64,000 nucleotides of DNA. Origin: Cyanobacteria bacterium SIG27 (GTDB taxonomy: Bacteria; Cyanobacteriota; Vampirovibrionia; Gastranaerophilales; Gastranaerophilaceae). Location: assembly GCA_015152565.1 (NCBI GenBank), contig SUTT01000004.1, positions 1-64,000 on the forward strand. The letters are read 5' to 3'. A program made the translations under genes and the position numbers. Positions 20,891-30,168 of this stretch are shown here, piece after piece (the first letter of the stretch is position 1; each line of letters opens with the position of its first letter). Below the pieces are notes generated by a model that saw nothing but the letters and a program-made list of their open reading frames with translations, ran no database searches and was not told the DNA's origin.

Positions 20891-23473
20891 ATGTCTAAAA
20901 AGTATAATGCTTTCTCTTTAGTTGAAATATTAGTTGCTTTGATAATTATCTCTCTAATAACGGCGGCTATGGCACCAGCCATCACAAAAAAACTTTCAAG
21001 CTCAGCTATTACAATCGTTGGTGGTGGAGGAGGTGGCTCTTACAATCCTTTTGGAAACGTGTCTTCTCAGGAAGATTGCGATAAATTAGGAGAAAATTTA
21101 TTATATGTTGAAACCGATAGCGAAAATCATACCGGAAAATGCGTTGAACATGAAACTGGTCCAACGGCTTGCAAAGATACAAACGGGGCTCCCAGTAAAG
21201 AATGTTGTAAAGAAGTTGGAGCTGTATATATATCCTCTGAAACAACTGATGGATTGTATACAGGAACACCAATTTGTATGACTTCATTCAATCCATCGGA
21301 TGATGCGAATTTTCAAACAAATGATTTGAACTTTCCAAAAATTGGTGTATCGATGCTACCCAGCGGTATTGCATGTAAATCATCAGGAAATTGTTGTTGG
21401 AAAGGTAATAGCAGTAGCAGTAATTGCGATAATGTAACAGGTTATTCTGGTTGCACAAGAACAGTTTGCCAATATAAAGCCGCAAAAGCAATTTGTGAAA
21501 ATTGGGCGCCTGCTAATTCTAAAGTAGGTTCTTGGAGGCTGCCAACGGATAGCGAATTAACTAAAATCGCAAATGTTATTTCCAATGAAACTTCTGAAAA
21601 AAGCTATATTGATAGATATATGGGTTCTCAAGGTTTAAAATTTTGCGCAACAGCAAATACATCTGGTGACGCTTGTGATGATGATGGTTCGTCAAGTTTA
21701 TGCAAGGGCGCTTCTACTCATACAAGCGAGTCGGAAGGAAATACCACTTCTTGTGTTCCATATAATATTTGGTCACTAACATCAAATTCAATGGAAGTTA
21801 TTAATGGTGGCGCAAGGATTGGTTACCTTTTAAATTCAATTACATTACCGACTGACCACGCCAATTTCGCTTTTTCATATAGATGTGTAAGTGAAAATGT
21901 AAACAAAATTGATGCAACTTATGTTGCACCTCCGACAAGAACACCTGATGAAAATGAACCAAAAAACCAAGCTGATTGTAGCGCAATTTCTCCCAACTTA
22001 TTATTTATTGAAGCAAAATACAATGGAGTAAATGGGAAAAATTTATGTGTAACTAAGTATAATACAGGTGATGTCAAAGGTCCGCAAATAAATTACATAG
22101 AAAATAGCGTTTCAATGCTTGATTCAGGAGTTTTATGTAAATCAAGCGGAAATTGCTGTTGGGGCAATGGACAAACAGCTTCAACTGATGACGTCACCTC
22201 AGTATGTACCGATAGCACAGGTGATTATTCAGGTTGTACAAGAACCGTATGTCAACATAGGGCAGCAAAAACAATTTGTGAAAATTGGGCACCTAATTCA
22301 GCCACTTATGGTAATTGGAGATTACCAACCAACAGCGAAGTTGCAAGCTGGAAAGAATATTTATTATTAGAATCTTCTTTATATAGTTTTTTAAATAGTT
22401 ATCAAGGTAAAAACGGATTACAGTTATGTTGTGACCACGGTGGGTGCAACACAACAGGCGCGGCTAATGATTGTGATGATAATTATACTAGTTCATATTG
22501 TAACGGTGCAGCCGTATTAGGTAGTTATGAAGGTTCTACATATAATACTTCATGCATTCCATCTAATTTATGGACAAATACTGCTTCAACTCTAGATGTT
22601 GCAGAAGAAGGTAAAATTTGCACAGGATATTTATTTGATTGCAATTATGCTCTACCTACTAATCCAGAAAATTATGCACTTTCAGCAAGATGCGTAACCG
22701 ACAATATAAAAGTACCATCAAAAACAGAAGATGAGTATATTCCTGATACAAATGAGCCAAAAAATCAATCTGATTGCGATGCTATAGCAAATAATTTGCT
22801 TTTTGTTAAAGCTAAATATAATGGGCAATATGGTAAAAACTTATGTGTTACAAAGTTTAATGCAGGTGAAACAAATGGAGCACATTTAACAGAGGAGCAA
22901 TATCAAAATTTAGGAATAAGTGTTGTGAATTCTTCAACTTCTTGCACAAGTGGATATTGCTGTTGGGGAAATGGTCAAACAGCTTCAAGTTCAAATTGTA
23001 CGGACATTGTTGGGAATTATTCAGGTTGCACAAGAACAGTTTGTCAATACAAAGCAGCAAAAGCAATTTGTGAAAATTGGGCGCCTGATGAACAAAGTGC
23101 GCATAAATGGCGTTTGCCAACAATTAATGAAGCAACGGGTTGGATGGACACTTTGAATTTAGAATCAAGACAATCGCATATTTTATCTATATATGCGGGT
23201 CTTAACGGCTTGCAATTGTGTGCAGGTAATGCGCTAAATGGAGCAAATACGTGCGATGATAATAGTACATCTAATTATTGCAAAGGTGCAAGTATTGATA
23301 GTACGATGGGCACTTCTTGTGTTCCCTATAATCTTTGGGTTGATGGTGTTACCAGTCTTCAATTACTTTCTAGTAAAACGGTTTTAGGATATTTATATGA
23401 CGGAACAAAAGTATTGCCTTCAAATCCGCAAAATTATGCTTTTTCTACAAGATGCGTTTATGATGGAGGATAA
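20891..23473 (+). CDS. Giant prepilin-like protein with three Cys-rich/WRLP repeats
   Basis: MSKKYNAFSLVEILVALIIISLITAAMAPAITKKLSSSAITIVGGGGGG; repeated CCWxGN, YSGCTRTVCQxxAAKxICENWAP, WRLPT. Confidence 0.9.
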   Translation: MSKKYNAFSLVEILVALIIISLITAAMAPAITKKLSSSAITIVGGGGGGSYNPFGNVSSQEDCDKLGENLLYVETDSENHTGKCVEHETGPTACKDTNGAPSKECCKEVGAVYISSETTDGLYTGTPICMTSFNPSDDANFQTNDLNFPKIGVSMLPSGIACKSSGNCCWKGNSSSSNCDNVTGYSGCTRTVCQYKAAKAICENWAPANSKVGSWRLPTDSELTKIANVISNETSEKSYIDRYMGSQGLKFCATANTSGDACDDDGSSSLCKGASTHTSESEGNTTSCVPYNIWSLTSNSMEVINGGARIGYLLNSITLPTDHANFAFSYRCVSENVNKIDATYVAPPTRTPDENEPKNQADCSAISPNLLFIEAKYNGVNGKNLCVTKYNTGDVKGPQINYIENSVSMLDSGVLCKSSGNCCWGNGQTASTDDVTSVCTDSTGDYSGCTRTVCQHRAAKTICENWAPNSATYGNWRLPTNSEVASWKEYLLLESSLYSFLNSYQGKNGLQLCCDHGGCNTTGAANDCDDNYTSSYCNGAAVLGSYEGSTYNTSCIPSNLWTNTASTLDVAEEGKICTGYLFDCNYALPTNPENYALSARCVTDNIKVPSKTEDEYIPDTNEPKNQSDCDAIANNLLFVKAKYNGQYGKNLCVTKFNAGETNGAHLTEEQYQNLGISVVNSSTSCTSGYCCWGNGQTASSSNCTDIVGNYSGCTRTVCQYKAAKAICENWAPDEQSAHKWRLPTINEATGWMDTLNLESRQSHILSIYAGLNGLQLCAGNALNGANTCDDNSTSNYCKGASIDSTMGTSCVPYNLWVDGVTSLQLLSSKTVLGYLYDGTKVLPSNPQNYAFSTRCVYDGG
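21059..23473 (+). repeat. Three tandem coding repeats, period about 785 bp
   Basis: WRLP codons near 21534, 22317, 23108; linker 'EPKNQ(A/S)DC' near 21950 and 22750. Confidence 0.85.
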
Positions 23474-23484
23474 TTTATAAAGTT

Positions 23485-23535
23485 TTTCATGTTATTTTTT
23501 AAATCGTGTTGGAGAGGTATACCTCTCCTTTTTTT
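23485..23535 (+). terminator. Terminator plus conserved 3' UTR
   Basis: tttcatgttattttttaaatcgtgttggagaggtatacctctccttttttt; matches the 3' UTR at 12761-12803. Confidence 0.9.
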
Positions 23536-23543
23536 ATTTTAGA

Positions 23544-23770
23544 CTGTCATTCAAAGGGCGAAGCCCGAAGAATCTAGTTAAAAGGTAAAAAGTTAGCATA
23601 TAGATTCTTCGCTATTGCTCAGAATGACAGGTTATTATAATTATTTAAGCACTCGTCATTCAGAAGGCGATGTCCGAAAAATCTTTTGTATTTTAAAGAT
23701 CCTTCGGTCGTTTCACTCCCTCTGGATGACAATTCTATGCTATCGTTCTGAGTGCAAAGCCCGAAGAATC
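23544..23770. repeat. Cluster of GTCATTCTGAG/GAAGAATC palindromic repeats
   Basis: ctgtcattc..cgaagaatct..agattcttcg..gaatgacag (23544-23630), degenerate copy ~23654-23730, partial ~23742-23770. Confidence 0.8.
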
Positions 23771-23787
23771 TAATAAAATATTTGCGG

Positions 23788-24267
23788 CTATCTTTTAATC
23801 GTCAATCTTTCTAAAAACCTTGCAAAGCGAACAATTGGAGTTTCTTCATCTTTTGAAATTGAATCAACTAAAATTGTAACCATACCAGCTCTTTCACCAC
23901 CCAAAATATCACTTAGAGGTCTATCACCTATCATTGCAACATTAATTGGATCAAGCTCTAAATCTTTGCAAGCTTTTAATAGTACGTGGGTTGCTGGCTT
24001 TGCAGCTTTGGCATAAATTGGAATATCGGTTTGTGATTTTGCTTTTTTAATGTATTCCATATTTTTATTATTTGAAATTATCGCAAGCTTAAAGTTAGAT
24101 TTTAAATCATTTAAAAATTGAACTGTTTGAAAAGAAAACTTTCCACTTTTTGATTTCATTAAAGTAGAATCTAAATCGAAAAATAGTCCTTTTATCCCAT
24201 CTTCTCTTAATTTTGCAATATCAATATCATAAATTGATTCTAGATTATAATTAGGCCTTAATAGCAT
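23788..24267 (-). CDS. YqeG family HAD-type phosphatase
   Basis: GIKGLFFDLDSTLM, IISNNK, MIGDRPLSDILGGERAGM. Confidence 0.88.
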   Translation of the reverse strand: MLLRPNYNLESIYDIDIAKLREDGIKGLFFDLDSTLMKSKSGKFSFQTVQFLNDLKSNFKLAIISNNKNMEYIKKAKSQTDIPIYAKAAKPATHVLLKACKDLELDPINVAMIGDRPLSDILGGERAGMVTILVDSISKDEETPIVRFARFLERLTIKR

Positions 24268-25496
24268 TAGTTAAATTCCTTCATACCTTTTGTTCTAATA
24301 AGAGCAAAGTTTGCTTCTTTTTTCCATTTATCATCGTCACATTTGAAAGTTAAATTAATCTCATCATTAGTATTTGCAGTGTCTACTTCGCCTTTTTTAT
24401 TGTGATTAATTTTAATTACAGTTGCTAATGTTGAATAATTTGGGGTGATAATTTCAATTTCATCATTTAAAAGAATTTTATTTTTAATTAAAAATTCATA
24501 CTCATTTTCATTAATTTGCTTTTGACAAATTCCAAGAAAATCAGAACCCGCTAGCCCTTTTGAAATATCATAAGAATAGCTTGATGAATTATTATTATCT
24601 AAGAAAAATCCCTCAGTATAGCCTCTATTTCCTACTTTTAATAGTTCATTAAATGCGACATCAGTGTTCATTTTATTATCAATAACTTGGCGATAAGTTT
24701 TAGCCACAGCAGAAACGTAATATAGGCTTTTTGTTCTTCCCTCAACTTTAAATGAATCTATTCCAAGGTCGCAAAGTTTTTTAATATGATGAACAAGACA
24801 CAAATCCTTGGTTGACATAATATGAGAACCTTTATCATCTTGGATTATTTCAAAATATTCATTTGGTCTTGTTTCTTCAAGTAGCTTATAGCTCCATCTG
24901 CAAGCTTGGGCACAATTTCCTTGGTTTGCTTGGCGCTCGCCTTTAGTCATATAATCTGATAATAAACATCTTCCAGAATAGCCCATACACTGAGCTCCAT
25001 GGATAAACATTTCAAGCTCTATATCAGGGCAATTTTTTCTTATTTTTTCGATTTTTGAATATGACAATTCTCTAGCTAAAACCACCCTTGTTGCACCCAT
25101 ATCTTGCCAAAATTTAACAGTTTCAGAGTTTAAAATATTTGTTTGAGTTGAAATATGAATTTCCATATCTGGAATTTCTTTTTTAATAACTCTATATATT
25201 CCAAAATCGCTTACAATAACCGCATGAGGTTTAGCATTGGCTAAGACTTCAATTGTTTTATAAAGCTTTTCAATATCTTTATCATAAGCAAAGATATTTA
25301 AAGTACAATAAACTTTTTTATTTAAAGCATTGGCAATATCAACTGCTGTTTTAAGATTGGTTTCATCGATTAATTCACCTTTGCGAAGTGCACGAAGTGA
25401 AAAATCTACCAATCCAAGATAAACTGCGTCTGCTCCATAAGCAAATGCATATTTCATTTTTTCGATACTACCTGCTGGCATTAATAATTCATTCAT
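24267..25496 (-). CDS. Peptidase U32 family protein
   Basis: ELLMPAGSIEKMKYAFAYGADAVYLG, EMFIHGAQCMGYSGRCLLSDYMTKGERQANQGNCAQACRW. Confidence 0.92.
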   Translation of the reverse strand: MNELLMPAGSIEKMKYAFAYGADAVYLGLVDFSLRALRKGELIDETNLKTAVDIANALNKKVYCTLNIFAYDKDIEKLYKTIEVLANAKPHAVIVSDFGIYRVIKKEIPDMEIHISTQTNILNSETVKFWQDMGATRVVLARELSYSKIEKIRKNCPDIELEMFIHGAQCMGYSGRCLLSDYMTKGERQANQGNCAQACRWSYKLLEETRPNEYFEIIQDDKGSHIMSTKDLCLVHHIKKLCDLGIDSFKVEGRTKSLYYVSAVAKTYRQVIDNKMNTDVAFNELLKVGNRGYTEGFFLDNNNSSSYSYDISKGLAGSDFLGICQKQINENEYEFLIKNKILLNDEIEIITPNYSTLATVIKINHNKKGEVDTANTNDEINLTFKCDDDKWKKEANFALIRTKGMKEFN

Positions 25497-25547
25497 AGGA
25501 AAATTTTATCATAAACTATGGTAAAATTAACTAAAAAAGGAGTTTAT

Positions 25548-26612
25548 ATGAAAAAATTATTACTTAGTGCATTTTGCGCTCTCTTAATGACAGGTTGCGC
25601 TGTAAATGTAGAAGATGAAACTTTAAGCACTATGGCTAATCCAAATCCTAAAATTTTGACGTTGTTTTCTTCAAAATCTGTTGCAACAGACAAAGTTTGG
25701 GTTGGAACTTTTCAATTGGCATTTAACGATATGAAAAATAATATCATTAAAAAAGATGTTATTTTTGAAAACACAGAGCCAACAAAAGACTTAATTGGTT
25801 TAAATAAAGAAGAATTTAATTCTTCAATGTTAAACGAAAGCTCATACTATACAAGCTACGGTGAAACTTCTCCTGAAGCAAAAGAAAAAATTAAAAAAGG
25901 TATTAAGGAAAAATTTAACGAAACATCAGATGTTCTTGATTTAGCTGACTGGGAAAGAGGCGTTGGAAAATATTACGCTTATGCAATGCTTAAAAAAGAA
26001 TTTGAATACAATGTTGCATTTGATATTTTAGAAAAAGCTTCTTTTAATAATTCAAAAAAACAATATAACTACTTCGGAATTAATAGCGATACAAACGAAA
26101 AAGTATACAAAAACGTAGATGTATTATTCTATAATGATGAAGATGATTTTGCAGTACAACTTTTAACAAAATCAAATGATATAGTTTTATTATATAGAAC
26201 TCAAGAAAATGCTGATTTTAAAACGTTATATGAAGAAATGAATAAAAAAGCTTCTGATTATAAGGGCAGACGTCATTTTTCAGAAGATGATACGCTTAAA
26301 ATTCCAAATATAAAAATTGATTTAATTAAAAGGTATCAAGAATTATGCAATAGAAAAATTGTAGGTACAGATTTAGTATTCTCTGAAGCTCTAGAAACGC
26401 TAAAATTAGAACTAGACAACAAAGGTGGAAAAGTTAAATCTGAAGCAATTATCATGACAAAAAATGATATGGTAATGGCTCCAGTTGCGCTGCAACCAAT
26501 GCATTTAAATTTTGATAAAACATTTGTGATGTTTTTAATTGATGCAGGAAAAGCTGACCCATATTTAGCTTTAAGGGTTGAAGATTTAGAAAAATTTCAA
26601 ACAGAAAAATAA
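25548..26612 (+). CDS. Putative lipoprotein, possible serpin-like fold
   Basis: Lipobox LLSAFCALLMTGC; C-term LKLELDNKGGKVKSEAIIM..FDKTFVMFLIDAGKADPYLALRVEDL; start MKKLLLS at 25548. Confidence 0.75.
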   Translation: MKKLLLSAFCALLMTGCAVNVEDETLSTMANPNPKILTLFSSKSVATDKVWVGTFQLAFNDMKNNIIKKDVIFENTEPTKDLIGLNKEEFNSSMLNESSYYTSYGETSPEAKEKIKKGIKEKFNETSDVLDLADWERGVGKYYAYAMLKKEFEYNVAFDILEKASFNNSKKQYNYFGINSDTNEKVYKNVDVLFYNDEDDFAVQLLTKSNDIVLLYRTQENADFKTLYEEMNKKASDYKGRRHFSEDDTLKIPNIKIDLIKRYQELCNRKIVGTDLVFSEALETLKLELDNKGGKVKSEAIIMTKNDMVMAPVALQPMHLNFDKTFVMFLIDAGKADPYLALRVEDLEKFQTEK

Positions 26613-26621
26613 GAGGTAAAA

Positions 26622-27746
26622 ATGAAAAAAGTTTTATTAACTATCTTGAGTTCTTGTATTTTGTGTGGATGTTCTAATGTAACTCCAGAAGAACCAAAAC
26701 AAAAAACAATTGAGCCGCAAAAAGAAGTTCAGCAAAAAGAAGTTCAAAAACAAGTAAAAAACGAAACAGATGAAAATAAAATTGACTTGTTGACACTATT
26801 TTCATCTAAAACAAAATCTCCGGATAGAGCTTGGGTTGGAACATTTCAACTCGTTTGGAATGATATGAAAAACAATATCATTAAACGTGATATTAAATTT
26901 GTTGACATTACCCCAAGCGAAGAATTAATCGGGTTAAATAATGAAGAATTTAATTCTTCAATGTTAAATGAAAGTTCATATTATACAAGCTACGGTGCAA
27001 CTTCATTTGAAGCAAAAGAAAAAATTAAAAAAGATATCAAAAGAAAATTCAACGAAACATCAGATATTTTAGATATGGGCGATTGGACACCTGGAATTGG
27101 AAAATATTATGCCTATGCAATGCTTAAAAAGAAATTTGAATTTTTAAAAGAGTTTGATGAACTAGAAGAAATGCCATTTAATAATTCGCAAGAGAAATTT
27201 GATTTCTTTGGAGTTAAACCAAGTTCCAATGATGATTTAGATGATAATGTTAGAGTTTTATTTTACGAAAACGAAAATGAATATGCTGTTCAACTTTTAA
27301 CAAAAAATGATGATATTGTTTATTTGTATAGAACAAATGACGATAAAAGCTTTGAAACACTTTATAAAACAATGATTAAAAAATCTAATAATTATACCGG
27401 AGCAAGAAAATTTCAAGAAATTGACACTTTAATGGTTCCAGAATTAAAAGTTGATTTAATGAGAGATTATCCTGAACTTTGCGGAAAAGAAATCGAAGGC
27501 ACAAACCCTCCAATGATATTTTCAACAGCTATTGAAACTTTGAAATTTGAAATGGATAGAAAAGGCGGAAAAATTAAATCGGAAGCATTGATAATGACAG
27601 ATATGGCAATGGTAGCAGCTCCTGATCTTAATAAACCAAGACATTTCAATTTTGATAAAACTTTTAATCTGTTCTTAATTGATGCCGGAAAAGAAAATCC
27701 ATACGCTGCTTTTAGAATAGAAAATCTAAAAAAATTCCAAGAGTAA
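26622..27746 (+). CDS. Putative lipoprotein, tandem paralogue of the preceding gene
   Basis: MKKVLLTILSSCILCGC lipobox; shares WVGTFQL.(F/W)NDMKNNIIK, NEEFNSSMLNESSYYTSYG. Confidence 0.8.
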   Translation: MKKVLLTILSSCILCGCSNVTPEEPKQKTIEPQKEVQQKEVQKQVKNETDENKIDLLTLFSSKTKSPDRAWVGTFQLVWNDMKNNIIKRDIKFVDITPSEELIGLNNEEFNSSMLNESSYYTSYGATSFEAKEKIKKDIKRKFNETSDILDMGDWTPGIGKYYAYAMLKKKFEFLKEFDELEEMPFNNSQEKFDFFGVKPSSNDDLDDNVRVLFYENENEYAVQLLTKNDDIVYLYRTNDDKSFETLYKTMIKKSNNYTGARKFQEIDTLMVPELKVDLMRDYPELCGKEIEGTNPPMIFSTAIETLKFEMDRKGGKIKSEALIMTDMAMVAAPDLNKPRHFNFDKTFNLFLIDAGKENPYAAFRIENLKKFQE

Positions 27747-27772
27747 TGTTATGAAAATAATATATCGGGAAT

Positions 27773-27882
27773 TATAATATTACCACGCAATGCTGTTCGT
27801 GGAGATAAATGCCCAAGACTGCCTGCGTGTGAAGATTAATTGTTTAATCCTAGATTAAAAGCTCCTTAAAAGGAGCTTTTTA
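27773..27882 (+). ncRNA. Candidate structured small RNA with own -10 box and terminator
   Basis: TATAAT at 27773, CCACG/CGTGG and CACGCA/TGCGTG pairings, TTTAATC-cta-GATTAAA, terminator aaaagctcc..ggagctttt; no ORF. Confidence 0.4.
27857..27882 (+). terminator. Rho-independent terminator
   Basis: aaaagctcc-ttaaaa-ggagctttt. Confidence 0.8.
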
Positions 27883-27939
27883 GTTTGCAAAAATTTCATC
27901 AAACTAGACTTACCCTTTAAAAATGTTATAATTATCTTG

Positions 27940-29286
27940 ATGAAAGAAGAATTAGAATATAAAATTCAAAATCTTAAGCAAAAAACTTCGACTGCTTTGG
28001 AAAATGCTCCTTTATACAAATATAAAGGCGTTGTTTCAAAGCTTCTGGGTTTAACTGTTGAAGTTAAATTACCAGGATTGAAAATCGGAGATTTATGTTA
28101 TATTCAAACTCATACAGGAGAAAGAAAGGCAGCAGAAGTTCAAGCTTTTAAAGGTGACGTTGCTCAGCTTTTGCTTTTATATGACGGAGAAGGCATAGGG
28201 CAAGGTTCACTGGTTGAAACAACGGGTGCGCCAATTCTTTTTCCGGTGGGAGATTTTTTGCTTGGTCGCTTAGTTAATCCTTTAGGCGAACCCATGGATT
28301 CTCGCCCTATGGATATATCTGGCGCTAAATATATGAATATTAACGGTACAATTCCTGATGCTTTTCATAGGCCAATCATCACAGAACAAATGTCTACAGG
28401 TGTTCGTGTAATTGATGGGCTTCTAACAATGGGAACAGGTCAACGTATGGGTCTTTTTGCGGGTTCTGGTGTTGGTAAATCTACTTTACTAGGTATGATA
28501 GCAAGAAACTCAGACGCTGATGTCAATGTTGTTGCGCTAATTGGAGAACGTGGAAGAGAAGTAAAAGAATTCATTGTTGATGCCCTAAAAGAAGAGGGTA
28601 TGAAAAAATCTGTCCTAGTTTGTGCGACAGGTGACCAACCCCCTCTTATCAGAATGAAATGCTTACTTGCCGCAACAACAGTTTGCGAATATTTTAGAGA
28701 TCAAGGAAAAAAAGTATTCTTAATGACAGATACAGTCACTCGTTGTGCTATGGCAGGGCGTGAAGTAGGCTTGTCATTAGGTGAACCTCCAACAATGAAA
28801 GGTTATCCACCATCAATATTTTCTTGGCTTCAAAGAGCGCTAGAGCGTACAGGAAACTCTGAAAAAGGTTCAATTACAGCATTATATACAGTATTAATGG
28901 AGGGTGATGATGTTAATGACCCTATTGTTGATATTGTTCGTGGTATTGTAGATGGTCATATTTTCTTATCAAGAAAAGTAGCAGAACAAAACCACTATCC
29001 TGCAATTGATTCACTTGGTTCAATCTCTCGTTTATTTAGTGCAATTTGTGATGATGAACACAAAGCTGCCGCAGGTAAAATGAGAAATTTACTTGCTTTA
29101 TATCGAGAAAATAAAGATTTAATTGACGTTGGAATGTATCAAATGGGTTCAAACCCTAAACTTGATGTTGCAATTGAATTAATGCCTCAAATTAATGCCT
29201 TTTTACAACAAAAAACAACCGATATTGTATCTATGGATACTACAATTGGTGCACTTAAAGATATGATGAGAAGTGTAAATTTGTAA
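27940..29286 (+). CDS. FliI/YscN-family type III secretion-type ATPase
   Basis: MGLFAGSGVGKSTLLGMIARNSDADVNVVALIGERGREVKEF; GRLVNPLGEPMD; CAMAGREVGLSLGEPPTMKGYPPSIF. Confidence 0.92.
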   Translation: MKEELEYKIQNLKQKTSTALENAPLYKYKGVVSKLLGLTVEVKLPGLKIGDLCYIQTHTGERKAAEVQAFKGDVAQLLLLYDGEGIGQGSLVETTGAPILFPVGDFLLGRLVNPLGEPMDSRPMDISGAKYMNINGTIPDAFHRPIITEQMSTGVRVIDGLLTMGTGQRMGLFAGSGVGKSTLLGMIARNSDADVNVVALIGERGREVKEFIVDALKEEGMKKSVLVCATGDQPPLIRMKCLLAATTVCEYFRDQGKKVFLMTDTVTRCAMAGREVGLSLGEPPTMKGYPPSIFSWLQRALERTGNSEKGSITALYTVLMEGDDVNDPIVDIVRGIVDGHIFLSRKVAEQNHYPAIDSLGSISRLFSAICDDEHKAAAGKMRNLLALYRENKDLIDVGMYQMGSNPKLDVAIELMPQINAFLQQKTTDIVSMDTTIGALKDMMRSVNL

Positions 29287-29356
29287 TAAACTTTGCTAGA
29301 AATATTTAAAATGTGCTAATGTTGGTTCAAGTTCTTATAATAGCGCATTTTTAAAT

Positions 29357-29836
29357 CTATTCTTGCTCTAAAATATCCATAATCCAATTTCTTAAATCTA
29401 ATCTTGAAGCATTTTCAGTATCTTTTTTTGCAATACCGTGCGCTTTAGTTATTTTTTCATAATATAAAAGCTGTTTTTTGGTTGGTTTAAGTTTGGACAT
29501 TTTAAAATCTTGGGCACGCTTTCTTAATTCTTTTGCAATTTGTTTTTGCTTATCTAAATATGGCTCCATCAGTTCTTTTTGCTTTTTTTCATAAGCAAGA
29601 TAATCAAAGAATTTTTTTAAATCTTTGAAAAATAAATCATCTTCAAGATAATCTTTAACAAATTCAAAATGCGGATTTTCAATATCAAGATAATATTTTT
29701 CATCTTCTAAAAATTTATAAGCTAAATCTTCGCTATTTAAGCTAAATTTTTTAGAATATGACTTTAAAGTGCCTAAAAGTTGTGATTTTTGACGAGGAGT
29801 TAAATATAAAAAAAGAGAATTTTTAATATTTTGCAT
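29357..29836 (-). CDS. Hypothetical protein
   Basis: 159-aa charged helical ORF, no recognised domain. Confidence 0.6.
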   Translation of the reverse strand: MQNIKNSLFLYLTPRQKSQLLGTLKSYSKKFSLNSEDLAYKFLEDEKYYLDIENPHFEFVKDYLEDDLFFKDLKKFFDYLAYEKKQKELMEPYLDKQKQIAKELRKRAQDFKMSKLKPTKKQLLYYEKITKAHGIAKKDTENASRLDLRNWIMDILEQE

Positions 29837-30001
29837 TTAAAATAAATCTTTAATTGATATTTCACGTTTTAATTTTTGAAAAGTATTAAACTTTGCTTGA
29901 ATTGGATTTTGAGCAAAGCTATTTTCAAGAAATCTAGCATTTTCGTTTGCTTTTTTCTTGAATTCTTTTTCTTTTAAAAATGTGATTTTGTTTTTTTCCA
30001 T
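29837..30001 (-). CDS. Small hypothetical protein (54 aa)
   Basis: MEKNKITFLKEKEFKKKANENARFLENSFAQNPIQAKFNTFQKLKREISIKDLF; directly abuts the 29836 start; missed by the ORF track. Confidence 0.5.
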   Translation of the reverse strand: MEKNKITFLKEKEFKKKANENARFLENSFAQNPIQAKFNTFQKLKREISIKDLF

Positions 30002-30168
30002 AGTGATATTATATCATTAAAGATTATCTCTCTTATCTATATAAAGTAGTATTTTTTTAAAAAAATGCTAAAAAAATTATATAAAAGTTAATTTAATTTA
30101 ACAAAAGAGCTTAAAAATGTGTACAAGTAACTTTTTTTGCTATAATCCTTTTAGAAAGATGGATTTTA

